Shown here in pieces: positions 28,878-35,432 of a stretch of DNA of 35,432 nucleotides. Origin of the DNA: a virus; the IMG/VR virus record IMGVR_UViG_3300005613_000215, positions 1-35,432 of that record. One strand, 5' to 3'. The position numbers were made by a program, and so were the translations under genes. The notes beneath the pieces are model-generated. The model was given only the letters and a program-made list of their open reading frames with translations, was not told the DNA's origin and did not search any database. Numbering within the stretch: the stretch's first letter is position 1; every line of letters begins with the position of its first letter.

Positions 28878-30259
28878 TGGCGAAAATTTCAGATTTAAGT
28901 ACTTTAAGTAAAACAGCTGTAACAAGCTCAGACTACTTACTTTCAAGCAATATTAGCAGAAGTACAAACAATAAGTTTGCCCTTAGCGATCTCTTCCCGT
29001 CTATGACTACCGTAGGTACAGGAGGGGAAGCTTTATTTGTAGATGTATCTTCTAAGAATAACCTCAGATTTAAAGGGATCACAAATAGTGATAGCAAGAT
29101 CGGAGTTACCACTAGCTCTAATAATATACTTTTAAGCCTGGTTGAAGCTCAAATTGATCTTTCAAACTGCGACAACACATCTTCTGGATTTTTAAGCACA
29201 GTTAGTTTAACTGCTTCTTATGTATCTGGAACGCTGCCTGTATCTAAAGGAGGAACTAACGCTACCTCGTTTGCAGATAAATCTATAATTGCCTCTCAAC
29301 TTACAGGTACAGATACTCTAAGAGCGCTACAAATGACGTCCAATGGTCAATTAATTATTGGGGGTACAAGCGGTCCACAAGTAGCTACATTAACTGCAGG
29401 TTCAAACATAACCATTACAAACGCAGACGGGGGCATTACAATAGCAGCATCTTTAGGATCTGTATCTTCAGATCTTGATATGAATAACTTTGATATTGAT
29501 CTTGGGTCAGGATATTTAAGTTCTACAGGAGCATCTAACGGTATAAGAGTTACAGGAAACAATGCTTACATTGGGGCCTCTACATCTTACTTTGATGATG
29601 CCTGTTTAAACTTATCCGGAGGAGTGTCCTTTGCACAAAATATATCTCACACAATCAAAGTCCTTTCAGGAATAACTCCAGGCACACTCAATATTAAAGC
29701 ACAAGATACTTCTGCAACTAATGGTAATGGGGGAGTGCTTCAATTAACTTCAGGTAACGGGTCAGGTTCAGGAACTGGGGGAAATATAGATTTATACTCA
29801 GGAACTACAGGCTCTGGAACTCCCGGCGAAATAAATTTTTACATCAATAGCTCATTAGCCTTTGAAGTAGTTAGCAATAATGATGTTAAAGTACATTCTG
29901 GGGATTTAGAAATAGGAACAAACACTAAAGGTTTAAAATACAGCTCAGTACCAACAGTTACTCAGTTAACAGATTACACTACAGGAGTAACAATTAATGG
30001 AACGATAGGTGTAATTACTTTAGAATCGACAGATACTTTAAGTGCTCACAGCAGTACAACCTTTACAGTTACAAACAGTTCTGCAAAATCTAACTCAGTT
30101 ATATTTTTAACTGCAGTTGATAATACAACTACCGGTGAGCTTGATTTTAAAGTATCTAACCCTTCAAACGGAAGTTTCGATATCATTGTAGGAAACCACG
30201 ATACCGGCACATCTACTGCAGGAGACATTAAAGTTCAGTTTTTAATTATAAATCAATAA
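28877..30259 (+). CDS. Tail fibre protein
   Basis: A 460-residue protein rich in Ser, Thr, Gly and Asn, with the look of a phage fibre. The opening ISDLSTLSKTAVTSSDYLLS is typical of the attachment part, PVSKGGTNATSFADKSII is the common fibre motif (P-V-x-x-G-G-T-G/N-A-T-S), and a Gly/Ser stretch (SGNGSGSGTGGN) lies near residue 295. The remainder should be a trimeric beta-helical shaft ending in a small globular tip (AGDIKVQFLI). No chaperone domain or enzymatic motif is visible. It follows the long adhesin with a one-base overlap. Confidence 0.85.
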   Translation: MAKISDLSTLSKTAVTSSDYLLSSNISRSTNNKFALSDLFPSMTTVGTGGEALFVDVSSKNNLRFKGITNSDSKIGVTTSSNNILLSLVEAQIDLSNCDNTSSGFLSTVSLTASYVSGTLPVSKGGTNATSFADKSIIASQLTGTDTLRALQMTSNGQLIIGGTSGPQVATLTAGSNITITNADGGITIAASLGSVSSDLDMNNFDIDLGSGYLSSTGASNGIRVTGNNAYIGASTSYFDDACLNLSGGVSFAQNISHTIKVLSGITPGTLNIKAQDTSATNGNGGVLQLTSGNGSGSGTGGNIDLYSGTTGSGTPGEINFYINSSLAFEVVSNNDVKVHSGDLEIGTNTKGLKYSSVPTVTQLTDYTTGVTINGTIGVITLESTDTLSAHSSTTFTVTNSSAKSNSVIFLTAVDNTTTGELDFKVSNPSNGSFDIIVGNHDTGTSTAGDIKVQFLIINQ

Positions 30260-30262
30260 TAT

Positions 30263-30667
30263 ATGCAAACCATAAAAACTACAAACCAAGAGCTCTTAGA
30301 TTTACTAAGAGGACTGCAAGAAACCAAAGAAGTAAAAGGTTCTAGATTTGCTTTAGTAGCGGCTAGAAATTTAAAAATTATCTCTAAAGATCTTGAGTAC
30401 ATTGACAAGATGGCTTTCCCATCTCAAGAGTTCCAAGAGATTAGTGTAAAAGCTCAAAAATTTATTGAGGCAGAAGATTCTCAAGCCCTTGAAAAATTAG
30501 AAAAAGAGCACAAAGAGATTATTCAAGCTAGAAAGGATCAGCTGGAGCAAGTAAGCAAAGAGCTTCAAAAAGAAGTAGAAGTACAACTGCACACAATTAG
30601 TGAGGATAACCTCCCAGAAGAAATTTCTACAGAGCAAGTAATAAAATTAATGCTGATAATTAAGTAA
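30263..30667 (+). CDS. Coiled-coil protein, 134 aa
   Basis: A 134-residue protein, nearly all helix and strongly charged: KTTNQELLDLLRGLQETKEV, ALVAARNLKIISKDLEYID, ALEKLEKEHKEIIQARKDQL. It ends with a small folded part, LHTISEDNLPEEISTEQV. The final L-H-x-I-x-x-x-x-L-P-E-E-I pattern is common in small proteins of marine Bacteroidetes phages near the fibre and holin genes; the function is unknown. A fibre or baseplate chaperone would fit. Confidence 0.78.
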   Translation: MQTIKTTNQELLDLLRGLQETKEVKGSRFALVAARNLKIISKDLEYIDKMAFPSQEFQEISVKAQKFIEAEDSQALEKLEKEHKEIIQARKDQLEQVSKELQKEVEVQLHTISEDNLPEEISTEQVIKLMLIIK

Positions 30668-30669
30668 CT

Positions 30670-31068
30670 ATGCCCGGATTAACAGTAAAAATGGAGATGT
30701 TTTCAGCAGGTTTGTTGTCATCCCCACTAAGAATACTTAAAAGTATTACAGAAACTACCTCTAGGAAAGTAGTTCAAGGAGCACAAAATATAAAATCTAC
30801 AGGTGCCTCCCCAACTACAATCCTTGCAAAAGCTGATTTTACAGATTCAGAAGAAGTGGTTTATGTAATAATTGCAAATACCACTACAACTGCGAATAAA
30901 TATATTCAAGTAGATATAGGTTCTCAAGATGCATTTAAAATTGGTCCTGGAGCTTTTGCAGTATTTCCCTGGTATGTAGATAACACTGATGGGGGAGATA
31001 TTGCTGTGTGGTCTAACGATGCATCTGTAGGAGTCAATGTTGAATTTACTGCTGTTGAATTAAGTTAA
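30670..31068 (+). CDS. Small structural protein candidate
   Basis: A 132-residue protein with strand-rich body: VVYVIIANTTTTANKYIQVD, GPGAFAVFPWYVDNTDGGDIA and a Val-rich end. The pattern resembles small head- or tail-decoration proteins with a beta-sandwich. No cysteine, no membrane segment. It lies 2 bases after the coiled-coil gene and 5 before the holin candidate. Function not known. Confidence 0.72.
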   Translation: MPGLTVKMEMFSAGLLSSPLRILKSITETTSRKVVQGAQNIKSTGASPTTILAKADFTDSEEVVYVIIANTTTTANKYIQVDIGSQDAFKIGPGAFAVFPWYVDNTDGGDIAVWSNDASVGVNVEFTAVELS

Positions 31069-31073
31069 AAATT

Positions 31074-31472
31074 ATGAACCCCATCCTTGGCAAAATTTTC
31101 GGAGGTCTAGCTAAAAATGCAGGCAGCATTATAGACGAAGTAGTCACTACCAAAGAAGAGAAGTTAGAGGCTAAACGTCGTCTTGAAGAGTTAATTAGAA
31201 ACTCAGAAGCTCAGGCAGATAGAGAGATAACCGAACGTTGGAAAGCAGACATGGTTAATGGTAATATGCTAAGTAAAAGTATACGACCATTAACCTTAGC
31301 TTTCTTAGTAGTATCAACTGTACTTTTAGTATTTATTGATGCGGGACAGATTGAGTTTGAAGTTAAAGACCACTGGGTAGACTTATTGCAAATGGTTTTA
31401 ATAACTGTAATAGGTGCGTACTTTGGGGGGAGATCTTATGAAAAAGCGTCAGTCACAAAATCACACAAATGA
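31074..31472 (+). CDS. Holin, GTA-type
   Basis: A 132-residue protein. After a Lys/Glu-rich amphipathic front (EEKLEAKRRLEELIRNSEAQ) and ERWKADMVNGNMLSKSIRP come two membrane helices at about 72-88 and 101-118, ending GAYFGGRSYEK. The order W-x-x-D-x3-x-x-x-L-S-K-x-x-R-P...YFGGRSxEK is that of the 3-TM holin family found in gene transfer agents and many phages. It should form the inner-membrane lesion that lets the amidase (10289-10705) reach the wall. It stands far from the amidase gene, which is unusual. Its end overlaps the phosphoesterase start by 4 bases. Confidence 0.85.
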   Translation: MNPILGKIFGGLAKNAGSIIDEVVTTKEEKLEAKRRLEELIRNSEAQADREITERWKADMVNGNMLSKSIRPLTLAFLVVSTVLLVFIDAGQIEFEVKDHWVDLLQMVLITVIGAYFGGRSYEKASVTKSHK

Positions 31473-32641
31473 ACAAGCACGAAATAAAAAAATTCTTAGA
31501 AGAAAAACCGGGGTACTTAAAAAAGAGTCCTGAAATACTTTCCGAACGATTGGACTGTAGTGTAGAAGCTTGTAAAGCTGCGCTTGAAGAATCAAGGCTA
31601 GAGTTTAAATTAGAAAACTCCAGCGACAACATTACAAAAGAATTTAAATCTAATAAGGTTTCAAAAGAAATTGAACCTGAGTTTGAAACTTATCTAGAAA
31701 ATAACGGCATTAAAAAAGAAGATGTTAAAAGCGTAAAGTATTGGCAAACAGCTTCTGGTGAGCAGAGATTTTCTGTAGTTACAAAGCAAAACCCAACTGA
31801 TGTACAAAAAATTAAAAAAGAGATTGAAGACTTTGCAGCTCAAATGTCTGCAGCTGTACTTAAAATGGGAGAGCCTTCTACTCTTTATTTTTCTTTAAAA
31901 GATCCAGTACTCTATGAAATATCTCTCCCAGATATCCATTACGGGAAATTATCAGAAGAATCTTTAGAAGACTGCGAGTCACTTTTTATGTCTACAGTTA
32001 AAACTTTAGTCAGAAAGGCTGAAGGATTAGATATAGAAAGATTTCTACTCCCTATTGGGAATGATGGTATGAACTCAGAAGGCATGAGACAAAGTACTAC
32101 AAGAGGAACACCTCAACATGATAATGCTGGTTGGAAAGAAACTTTTAGAGGGTACTGGAAATTGATTGTAAAGGCTGTAGATTATTTAAAAAGAACTGCA
32201 CCTGTAGACATTGTAGTTGTTTCAGGGAATCACGATTATGAAAGAATGTTTTATGCGGGAGATGTATTATCAGGATGGTATAGAAATGATGAGTATGTAA
32301 CTGTAAATAACTCTCACAGCTCAAGAAAGTACTATGAGTATGGTAAGAATATGATTATGTTTACTCATGGAGATAATGAAAAACCAAATGACATGCCGCT
32401 TATAATGGCTACAGAACAACCTGAAATGTTTGCACGTACTGAGCATAGAGAAGCTCATTGTGGACATTTCCATAAAGAAATGGTAAATGAGTACAGAGGA
32501 ATCAAAGTCAGATTTATACCTTCTATATGTCCTGCAGATGAATGGCATAAGCGAATGGGGTATGAAGCTAAGCGAACAGGACAGGGATATATATGGAATA
32601 GCAAAAAAGGACTTGAAGGATACTTACAAGCAAATGTTTGA
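31469..32641 (+). CDS. Metallophosphoesterase with extra N-terminal part
   Basis: A 390-residue protein. The calcineurin-like core begins at about residue 140: LPDIHYGK (Asp155, His157), IGNDGMNSEG (Asn198, Asp199), SGNHDYER (Asn254, His255, Asp256), FTHGDNEK (His300) and CGHFHKE (His333, His335), a full set. Residues 1-50 look like a helix-turn-helix (PEILSERLDCSVEACKAAL) and 51-140 are of unknown fold. Large enzymes of this kind in Bacteroidetes phages stand in the structural region, and their substrate is not known; nucleic acid is possible. The front helix-turn-helix points to DNA. It overlaps the holin gene before it and the next gene by 8 bases. Confidence 0.88.
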   Translation: MNKHEIKKFLEEKPGYLKKSPEILSERLDCSVEACKAALEESRLEFKLENSSDNITKEFKSNKVSKEIEPEFETYLENNGIKKEDVKSVKYWQTASGEQRFSVVTKQNPTDVQKIKKEIEDFAAQMSAAVLKMGEPSTLYFSLKDPVLYEISLPDIHYGKLSEESLEDCESLFMSTVKTLVRKAEGLDIERFLLPIGNDGMNSEGMRQSTTRGTPQHDNAGWKETFRGYWKLIVKAVDYLKRTAPVDIVVVSGNHDYERMFYAGDVLSGWYRNDEYVTVNNSHSSRKYYEYGKNMIMFTHGDNEKPNDMPLIMATEQPEMFARTEHREAHCGHFHKEMVNEYRGIKVRFIPSICPADEWHKRMGYEAKRTGQGYIWNSKKGLEGYLQANV

Positions 32642-32915
32642 TTCAGAAGATAACGAAATAAATATAAGTCTCGAAGAAGAAATAGAACTTCTTAGAGAGG
32701 CTTACGAGAACTCTTATCTAATAGCAACTGGAAAAATTACAATCCAAGAGTTATTAGAAAAGTCGGAGGGTATTTTATTCCTCCCATTTGACCCATCAGA
32801 AAAAAACTCTATGATTGAAGCCATAGATGATACCATAGAGTTTTTTCAAAACGAAGAAGAATACGAAAAGTGCTCAGAGCTTGTAAAAGCTAAAAATGAT
32901 TTAAATGACGTTTGA
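32634..32915 (+). CDS. Acidic protein, 93 aa
   Basis: An acidic, helical protein of 93 residues: MFDSEDNEINISLEEEIELL, then AYENSYLIATGKITIQELLE, and SMIEAIDDTIEFFQNEEEYE. I start it at the ATG at 32634, which overlaps the phosphoesterase stop by 8 bases; an earlier in-frame ATG at 32487 would overlap by 155 bases and code for a front unlike the rest. No family recognised. The acid helices may form a chaperone-like or regulatory partner of its neighbour. It overlaps the next gene by 11 bases. Confidence 0.75.
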   Translation: MFDSEDNEINISLEEEIELLREAYENSYLIATGKITIQELLEKSEGILFLPFDPSEKNSMIEAIDDTIEFFQNEEEYEKCSELVKAKNDLNDV

Positions 32916-33573
32916 TGAGATAGCATACAACCTACTTAATTTAGTTAGAGGAGGAAGATCTAACAATGATGAGCATATATCTCTTGATCAGATTAAGTTC
33001 AACATTAAGCACTACCGTGCCATGTTTATAAGAAGAGATTTTGCTCGTAATGGACTTATCACTCGTCATTTAGAACAAGATCTTGGGTGTATTAATCTTA
33101 TCAGAGTAGACGCTTCTAAATGCTGTAATCTCCCTAGTACATGCCCCATATATAGAACTGAACATGTAATCCCCAAAACCGTAAGGTTTAATTTTAGAGA
33201 AGCTATAACGTACACAGGAGATATTACAGGACTTGGGAGGATACCTATGGTAGAACCTTATGAAATTGCATATATTCCGTATGATAAGTATACAGCTAAC
33301 AACCCAAAAACATATATGATTGAAGATTATTTATATGTTTACAACCCAAAAGGAATGGATGTAATTAACATAAGAGGAATATTTGAAGACCCAGAAGAAG
33401 TAAACAAATTTAACAACTGTGATGAAGGTCCCTGTTATAATGAAGATTCCCCATTCCCTATGCCTATGGATATGGTGAGCGCAATAACTGCAGGACTTGT
33501 TAACGGAGAACTTAAACTACTGTCAGGAACATTCAGTGATGATGAAAATGACAGACAACAAGATAGACAATAA
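32905..33573 (+). CDS. Neck/tail stabilisation protein candidate
   Basis: A 222-residue protein. The front TFDEIAYNLLNLVRGGRSNN, DEHISLDQIKFNIKHYRAMF is the pattern of neck or ring proteins of crAss-like phages (a helix, then D-E-x-I-x-x-x-x-I-x-F-x-I-x-x-Y-R-A). The middle has cysteines at 73-74 and 80 (CCNLPSTC) and a LGRIPMVEPYEIAYIP strand region. The closing part PMPMDMVSAITAGLVNGEL is a conserved helix of these proteins. With the ring candidate at 22832 it suggests a neck made of at least two different rings. Confidence 0.8.
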   Translation: MTFDEIAYNLLNLVRGGRSNNDEHISLDQIKFNIKHYRAMFIRRDFARNGLITRHLEQDLGCINLIRVDASKCCNLPSTCPIYRTEHVIPKTVRFNFREAITYTGDITGLGRIPMVEPYEIAYIPYDKYTANNPKTYMIEDYLYVYNPKGMDVINIRGIFEDPEEVNKFNNCDEGPCYNEDSPFPMPMDMVSAITAGLVNGELKLLSGTFSDDENDRQQDRQ

Positions 33574-33860
33574 TGGCTAATACAAAAGAAGAAATATTAC
33601 TTAAGGACCTAAAGAAGCTTGATATGAACTCTTTAGGTCAGTGCGGATCAATTATTATTGACGACACTGTGGAGCATACTGGACCATTTATAGCCTTTAC
33701 AGCATTGGCTGAAGCAGTTATAGACACTTCAGAATGTGACCTTGGTTCATTAGAAGACCAACCAGATACAATAACTATCCCATTAGGAGTTACAATATTT
33801 GGATTATTTGAGTCCGTTGAATTAGATTCAGGGACAATAATTGCTTATAGAAGATGCTAA
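33573..33860 (+). CDS. Small beta-rich structural protein, 95 aa
   Basis: A 95-residue protein. After a helical front (KEEILLKDLKKLDMNSL) it is strand-rich and ends with ITIPLGVTIFGLFESVELDS and GTIIAYR. The pattern I-T-I-P-x-G-V-T-I-x-G-x-F-x-x-V-x-L-x-S-G-x-x-I-A-Y-R is common in small proteins of marine phages, probably capsid decoration or tail-surface proteins that form trimers. Its TAATG overlap couples it to the neck protein. No cysteine pair of note. Confidence 0.75.
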   Translation: MANTKEEILLKDLKKLDMNSLGQCGSIIIDDTVEHTGPFIAFTALAEAVIDTSECDLGSLEDQPDTITIPLGVTIFGLFESVELDSGTIIAYRRC

Positions 33861-33870
33861 AAACTTTGAC

Positions 33871-34134
33871 ATGAGCGCGTGGCAAAAAAAGGCAGGTAAA
33901 AACCCTAAAGGGGGATTAAATGAAAAGGGGAGAAAATCTTACGAAAGAGAAAACCCTGGATCAGATTTAAAACGTCCTCAACCCGAAGGAGGAAAGAGAC
34001 GCAATTCTTTTTGTAAACGCATGTGTGGAATGAAGAGAAGAAGAACTGGAAGTGAAACAAAAAATGATCCTAACTCAAGAATTAATAAATCATTAAGAGC
34101 TTGGAAATGTGGATCATGTAGCAATTGGACTTAA
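33871..34134 (+). CDS. DUF6321-like basic zinc protein
   Basis: An 87-residue basic protein with WQKKAGKNPKGGLNEKGRKS, YERENPGSDL, then SFCKRMCGMKRRR, NDPNSRINKSLRAWKC and a closing GSCSNW. I recognise this order (K-K-A/S-G-K-N-P-K-G-G-L-N-E-K-G-R, F-C-x-R-M-C-G-M-K, N-D-P-N/D-S-R-I-N-K-x-L-R) as that of DUF6321 proteins of marine viruses. The cysteine pairs may bind zinc; nucleic-acid binding is likely from the charge, but the function is unknown. I start it at the ATG at 33871; an upstream TTG at 33841 is inside the gene before. Confidence 0.8.
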   Translation: MSAWQKKAGKNPKGGLNEKGRKSYERENPGSDLKRPQPEGGKRRNSFCKRMCGMKRRRTGSETKNDPNSRINKSLRAWKCGSCSNWT

Positions 34135-34135
34135 A

Positions 34136-34366
34136 ATGGACCCATTAACTATTTATGAATTGGTAGCAATAGCAGGTGTAATTATTGGCACCTACGTTAA
34201 GCTAAAGACAGATATTACAAGATTAGAAGCAAAAGTAGAATCTAATTTGAATAAAATTAAAGATTTAGAAAGGGACAATAGTAACGTGTCTAAAATGCTT
34301 CAGAAATTACATGAAGATTTAAACGAGATAAAATTATTACTTGCAAGAAATCAACTTGATAAATAA
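34136..34366 (+). CDS. Membrane-anchored coiled coil, 76 aa
   Basis: A 76-residue protein with one membrane helix at about residues 5-21 (YELVAIAGVIIGTYVKL) and a long coiled coil after it (about 24-70), ending RNQLDK. One helix plus a coiled coil is the profile of i-spanins and of XhlA-type lysis proteins, so a role in lysis beside the holin and amidase is reasonable. I start it at the ATG at 34136, after the stop of the preceding gene; an earlier in-frame ATG lies inside that gene. Its stop overlaps the next start. Confidence 0.72.
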   Translation: MDPLTIYELVAIAGVIIGTYVKLKTDITRLEAKVESNLNKIKDLERDNSNVSKMLQKLHEDLNEIKLLLARNQLDK

Positions 34367-34623
34367 TGTTAGCATCCCCAGAAAGATATCAGAAAGGAGG
34401 TAAGTCTGAAGGACTACGTAAGTGGTTTGGGCGAAACCAAGGAAGGGGATGGGTAGATTGTAAAGCATCTAAAGCTGCAGGTAAATTTGTACCTTGTGGT
34501 AGAAAAAATACTGATAAGAATAGAAAGACTGGGTACCCAGCATGCCGCCCAACACTTTCTCAATGTACAAGTAAAGGTATGCGTAAAAAGAAAAGCTCTA
34601 AAAGAGTTAACTGGAAAAAATAA
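34366..34623 (+). CDS. DUF5872-like basic zinc protein
   Basis: An 85-residue, highly basic protein: GLRKWFGRNQGRGWVDCKAS, then FVPCGRKNTDKNRKTGYPAC, RPTLSQCTSKGMRKKKSSKR. The order W-F-x-R-N-x-G-x-G-W-V-D-C-K, V-P-C-G-R, Y-P-A-C-R-P-T, M-R-x-K-K-S-S-x-R is that of DUF5872 proteins of marine viruses, with four conserved cysteines (32, 44, 60, 67) that may bind zinc. Such proteins are thought to be packed in the virion or to bind nucleic acid, but no function is shown. It stands next to the DUF6321-like protein, as often in marine viruses. Confidence 0.85.
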   Translation: MLASPERYQKGGKSEGLRKWFGRNQGRGWVDCKASKAAGKFVPCGRKNTDKNRKTGYPACRPTLSQCTSKGMRKKKSSKRVNWKK

Positions 34624-34641
34624 CATTTAAAACAAAAAACA

Positions 34642-35421
34642 ATGTACGGTAAAAAGAAAATGTACGGAAGCTCTCGAATGAAGAAGGGGATGGGAGGTAG
34701 AAAATTATATTCAAATGGAGGAGCAAAGGTAGGCTCTCCTTATGTGTATGATGATTCTACAGGTAAATATACAATTTACGGCAGTGAAGCCGAAGCAGAA
34801 AACGCTGCTAAAGGTAAGAGGGGTGTAAGAGTAGGAACTATGGATGAGGGAGATCTTAGTATTTATAAAGATCAAAAAAAAGCATCGCCCAAATCTCCCC
34901 CTAAAAAAGATAATAAGCCAGCCACTAAATCTAAAACAATTACTGGCCCTAATTCTGCAGCAAGAGTTAGAAAAGAGTCTCAAAAAACATCTAGAGTCCC
35001 TAAAAAAGGAATGTCTTATGTAAGAGACGAAAAAGGAAATTATGTTTTTTACAGTGCGAGTAAAGATGCTTCTGCTCGAACAGCAGCTGAAAAACAATTA
35101 GGGGCTTCTGGAAAAATATCTTCAGGCAAAGTGGGAGACATTTTTATGGAAGAGCGTCCAGATAAAATGAAGAAAATGCAGAAAAGGGGAGCAGATGTGT
35201 CATCTAAAAGTAAGGCTCCTGAAAAGCTTAAAACTCCTAAAAAGCAAGCTCTTAAAGATATGGGTATAGAAGAGAGCAAAGAAGTTAAATTTGATGCCCC
35301 TTCAAAAGCTAATGCAAAAACAAGAATGCGGAGTGAAGATAAAGTAGCTAAAGCTAAAGCTAAGCAAGAAAAAAGAACTGCTAAGCTTACTGAACCAAAC
35401 AAAGCCAAAAAGCCTCAATAA
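34642..35421 (+). CDS. Lysine-rich protein with internal duplication
   Basis: A 259-residue basic protein, the last gene of the window. It has two related parts: residues 32-75 (YVYDDSTGKYTIYGSEAEAE ... VGTMDEGDLSIY) and 123-169 (YVRDEKGNYVFYSASKDAS ... KVGDIFM). Each has Y-V-x-D-x-x-G-x-Y-x-x-Y, a run of Ala, and a G-D end. Between and after them lie Lys/Pro/Ser/Ala-rich stretches like those of histone H1 (KASPKSPPKKDNKPATKSK, KAKAKQEKRTAKL). It probably binds DNA or covers it in the head, but no function is proven. The front has repeated MYG words. Confidence 0.75.
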   Translation: MYGKKKMYGSSRMKKGMGGRKLYSNGGAKVGSPYVYDDSTGKYTIYGSEAEAENAAKGKRGVRVGTMDEGDLSIYKDQKKASPKSPPKKDNKPATKSKTITGPNSAARVRKESQKTSRVPKKGMSYVRDEKGNYVFYSASKDASARTAAEKQLGASGKISSGKVGDIFMEERPDKMKKMQKRGADVSSKSKAPEKLKTPKKQALKDMGIEESKEVKFDAPSKANAKTRMRSEDKVAKAKAKQEKRTAKLTEPNKAKKPQ

Positions 35422-35432
35422 GCGTCTGATAG

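Overview
The window reads as a large part of the genome of a tailed double-stranded DNA phage (Caudoviricetes) infecting a marine member of the Bacteroidetes, probably a flavobacterium. The terminase, portal, major capsid and neck proteins have the look of the crAss-like/Cellulophaga-type Bacteroidetes phages. The host guess rests on three things seen here: two strong matches to the Bacteroidetes promoter (TTG, 21 bases, TAnnTTTG), start codons preceded by A/T-rich leaders rather than Shine-Dalgarno sequences, and a six-copy Cys/Asp/Asn/Tyr repeat typical of secreted proteins of marine Bacteroidetes. No integrase, repressor or attachment site is visible. No helicase, primase or ligase is visible either, so this is probably not the whole replication module.

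Left arm, about 178-8507, is almost all on the minus strand. It holds a family A DNA polymerase with proofreading domain, a PPP-type phosphatase, tRNA-Arg(UCU), tRNA-Leu(UAA), a pair of paralogous roughly 190-residue proteins, a zinc-binding microprotein, a 46-residue lipoprotein, two small membrane proteins and several small unknowns. From about 4.75 to 8.7 kb the DNA is clearly richer in G+C than the rest, and hairpins lie between genes and a short distance before several start codons. One basic gene (1870-2196) runs the other way.

Divergent control region, 8508-9150: about 640 bases without a convincing gene. It holds a chain of adjoining stem-loops (8522-8734), a strong plus-strand promoter (8817-8848) and a leader of about 300 bases.

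Right arm, 9151-35421, is all on the plus strand. A first cassette bounded by promoter and terminator (8817-11460) has a lectin-like protein, an amidase endolysin and a dockerin-like lipoprotein. A second promoter (11469-11500) opens the late region: a GroES-like co-chaperonin, small DNA-binding and zinc proteins, terminase, portal, an unknown virion protein, an acidic scaffold candidate, major capsid protein, neck proteins, a second abundant structural protein, a 1,074-residue adhesin-like protein, a tail fibre, a holin, a second metallophosphoesterase, and a run of small basic proteins at the right end.

The genes fit a lytic cycle: the left arm supplies polymerase, tRNAs and early proteins, the GroES homologue probably helps fold the capsid protein, and the right arm packages, builds and releases virions. 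The two tRNAs read AGA and UUA, codons favoured by the A+T-rich late genes, whereas the capsid gene avoids AGA. Functions given without a named motif are inferences from position and general resemblance.
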